A DNA stretch of 64,000 bases from Modestobacter roseus (GTDB lineage Bacteria; Actinomycetota; Actinomycetes; Mycobacteriales; Geodermatophilaceae). How positions within the stretch are numbered: position 1 is the first letter of the stretch; the number at the start of each line of letters is the position of its first letter. The notes beneath the pieces are model-generated. The model did no database searches. It was not told the origin of the DNA and saw only the letters and a list, made by a program, of their open reading frames with translations. The DNA lies in the NCBI RefSeq assembly GCF_007994135.1, contig NZ_VLKF01000001.1:2852001-2916000 (forward strand), read 5' to 3'. The translations under genes and the position numbers were made by a program. Below are positions 63,375 to 64,000 of the stretch, piece by piece.

Positions 63375-64000
63375 ATGGACACCGTGCCCCTGAACGACCT
63401 CTCGCGTGGCTTCGCCGTCATGGAAGGTGAACTGCGTGGGGTGGTGGACGAGGTACTGGCCAGCGGCTGGTACGTCCTGGGCCCGCAGCACGACGCCTTC
63501 GAGACCGAGTTCGCCACCGCCGTGGGCGCCGCACACTGCGTGGGCGTCGCCAACGGCACCGACGCCCTGGAGCTGGCCCTGCTCAGCGTCGACTGCCGGC
63601 CCGGCGACGAGGTGGTGACCGCCGCGAACGCCGGCATGTACACCTCGACCGCCGCGCTCAAGGCCGGCCTGGTCCCCCGGTTCGCCGACGTCGACCCGGC
63701 GTCGCTGCTGCTCACGGCCGCCACCGTGGAACCGGCCCTGTCCCCGCGCACCCGGGCCGTCGTCGTCACCCACCTCTACGGCAGGGTCGCCGAGATGGGT
63801 CCGCTCCGCGAACTCTGCCGGTCGGCCGGGGTGGCGCTGGTCGAGGACTGCGCGCAGTCCGCCGGTGCCCGCGCCGAGGAGGGCCCGGCCGGGTCGCTCG
63901 CCGACGTCGCCTCCTTCAGCTTCTTCCCGACCAAGAACCTCGGGGCGCTCGGTGACGCCGGGGCCGTGGTGACCGACGACCCGGACCGGGCGCAGCTGCT
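63375..64000 (+). CDS. DegT/DnrJ/EryC1 sugar aminotransferase, N-terminal part (FdtB/QdtB-like; cut by window edge)
   Basis: The first 208 codons of a PLP-dependent sugar aminotransferase; the gene continues past the right edge. Features: MDTVPLNDLSRGF at the N-terminus, ANGTDALELAL binding the PLP phosphate, VEDCAQSAGA (D158) and the Schiff-base Lys K187 in FSFFPTKNLGALGD. This family aminates C3 or C4 of dTDP- or UDP-keto-deoxyhexoses. Divergence from the WxcM-like ketoisomerase-acetyltransferase points to 3-amination (FdtB/QdtB type). The ATG at 63375 follows GGAAAGG. Activity cannot be judged past the truncation. Confidence 0.88.
   Translation, partial: MDTVPLNDLSRGFAVMEGELRGVVDEVLASGWYVLGPQHDAFETEFATAVGAAHCVGVANGTDALELALLSVDCRPGDEVVTAANAGMYTSTAALKAGLVPRFADVDPASLLLTAATVEPALSPRTRAVVVTHLYGRVAEMGPLRELCRSAGVALVEDCAQSAGARAEEGPAGSLADVASFSFFPTKNLGALGDAGAVVTDDPDRAQL

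Overview
The window is high-GC DNA with GTG starts in roughly half the genes, many four-base GTGA or ATGA stop/start overlaps, an arabinogalactan-type cell-wall locus and many LGFP-repeat surface proteins. This points to a free-living actinobacterium, most likely of the Geodermatophilaceae type (Blastococcus, Geodermatophilus, Modestobacter). The assignment is inferred from gene content and is not proven.

Layout. 1-1.85 kb: a GlfT1-like galactofuranosyltransferase (cut by the window edge) and a Wzm/Wzt ABC exporter. 1.9-9.1 kb: two LGFP-repeat cell-wall proteins (lysozyme-like and amidase types) and a lipoprotein. 9.4-14.6 kb: an LCP glycopolymer ligase and the arabinan-donor genes dprE2, dprE1, ubiA and a PAP2 phosphatase. 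15-24.5 kb: an AT3-SGNH acyltransferase, an uncharacterised four-gene operon (HAD phosphatase, flippase-kinase fusion, GT2, nucleotidyltransferase), then GtrA and a YfhO-like membrane protein. 24.7-27.9 kb: a TIGR03089 protein, a 3-oxoacid CoA-transferase pair and a DUF1028 protein. 27.9-39 kb: a complete set of pseudaminic-acid-type enzymes (PseH, PseG, PseI, PseC, PseB, PseF) plus a GT29/sialyltransferase-like protein, interleaved with fadE25-purE-purK, an SGNH lipoprotein and a GtrA gene. 39-49 kb: sbcC, sbcD, a PH-domain membrane protein, birA, accD5, accE5, maf, accA3. 49.2-57.8 kb: three LGFP-repeat exoproteins (subtilase, LGFP-only, zinc metalloprotease). 57.9-64 kb: LpdA-type reductase, GtrA, a large polytopic membrane protein, a WxcM-like acetyltransferase/ketoisomerase and the start of a DegT sugar aminotransferase.

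The housekeeping backbone (LCP, TIGR03089, fadE25-purE-purK-gtrA, PH protein-birA-accD5-accE5-maf-accA3, lpdA) matches the order of the M. tuberculosis Rv3267-Rv3303c region as I know it. Surface-glycan genes sit in the gaps of that backbone. Most of the window therefore serves the cell envelope: arabinogalactan precursors and export, ligation to peptidoglycan, secreted wall-binding LGFP proteins, nonulosonic acid and dTDP-amino-sugar synthesis, flippase-like and GT-C-like membrane proteins, and acyl-CoA carboxylase for lipid precursors.

The strongest candidates for new biology are: (i) the split but complete nonulosonic acid pathway with its own sialyltransferase-like enzyme and coiled-coil partner; (ii) the operon built round a flippase-kinase fusion; (iii) five LGFP proteins in two structural classes, one made of alternating cysteine-paired A/B repeats; (iv) a DprE1 with alanine where the benzothiazinone-reactive cysteine normally is.
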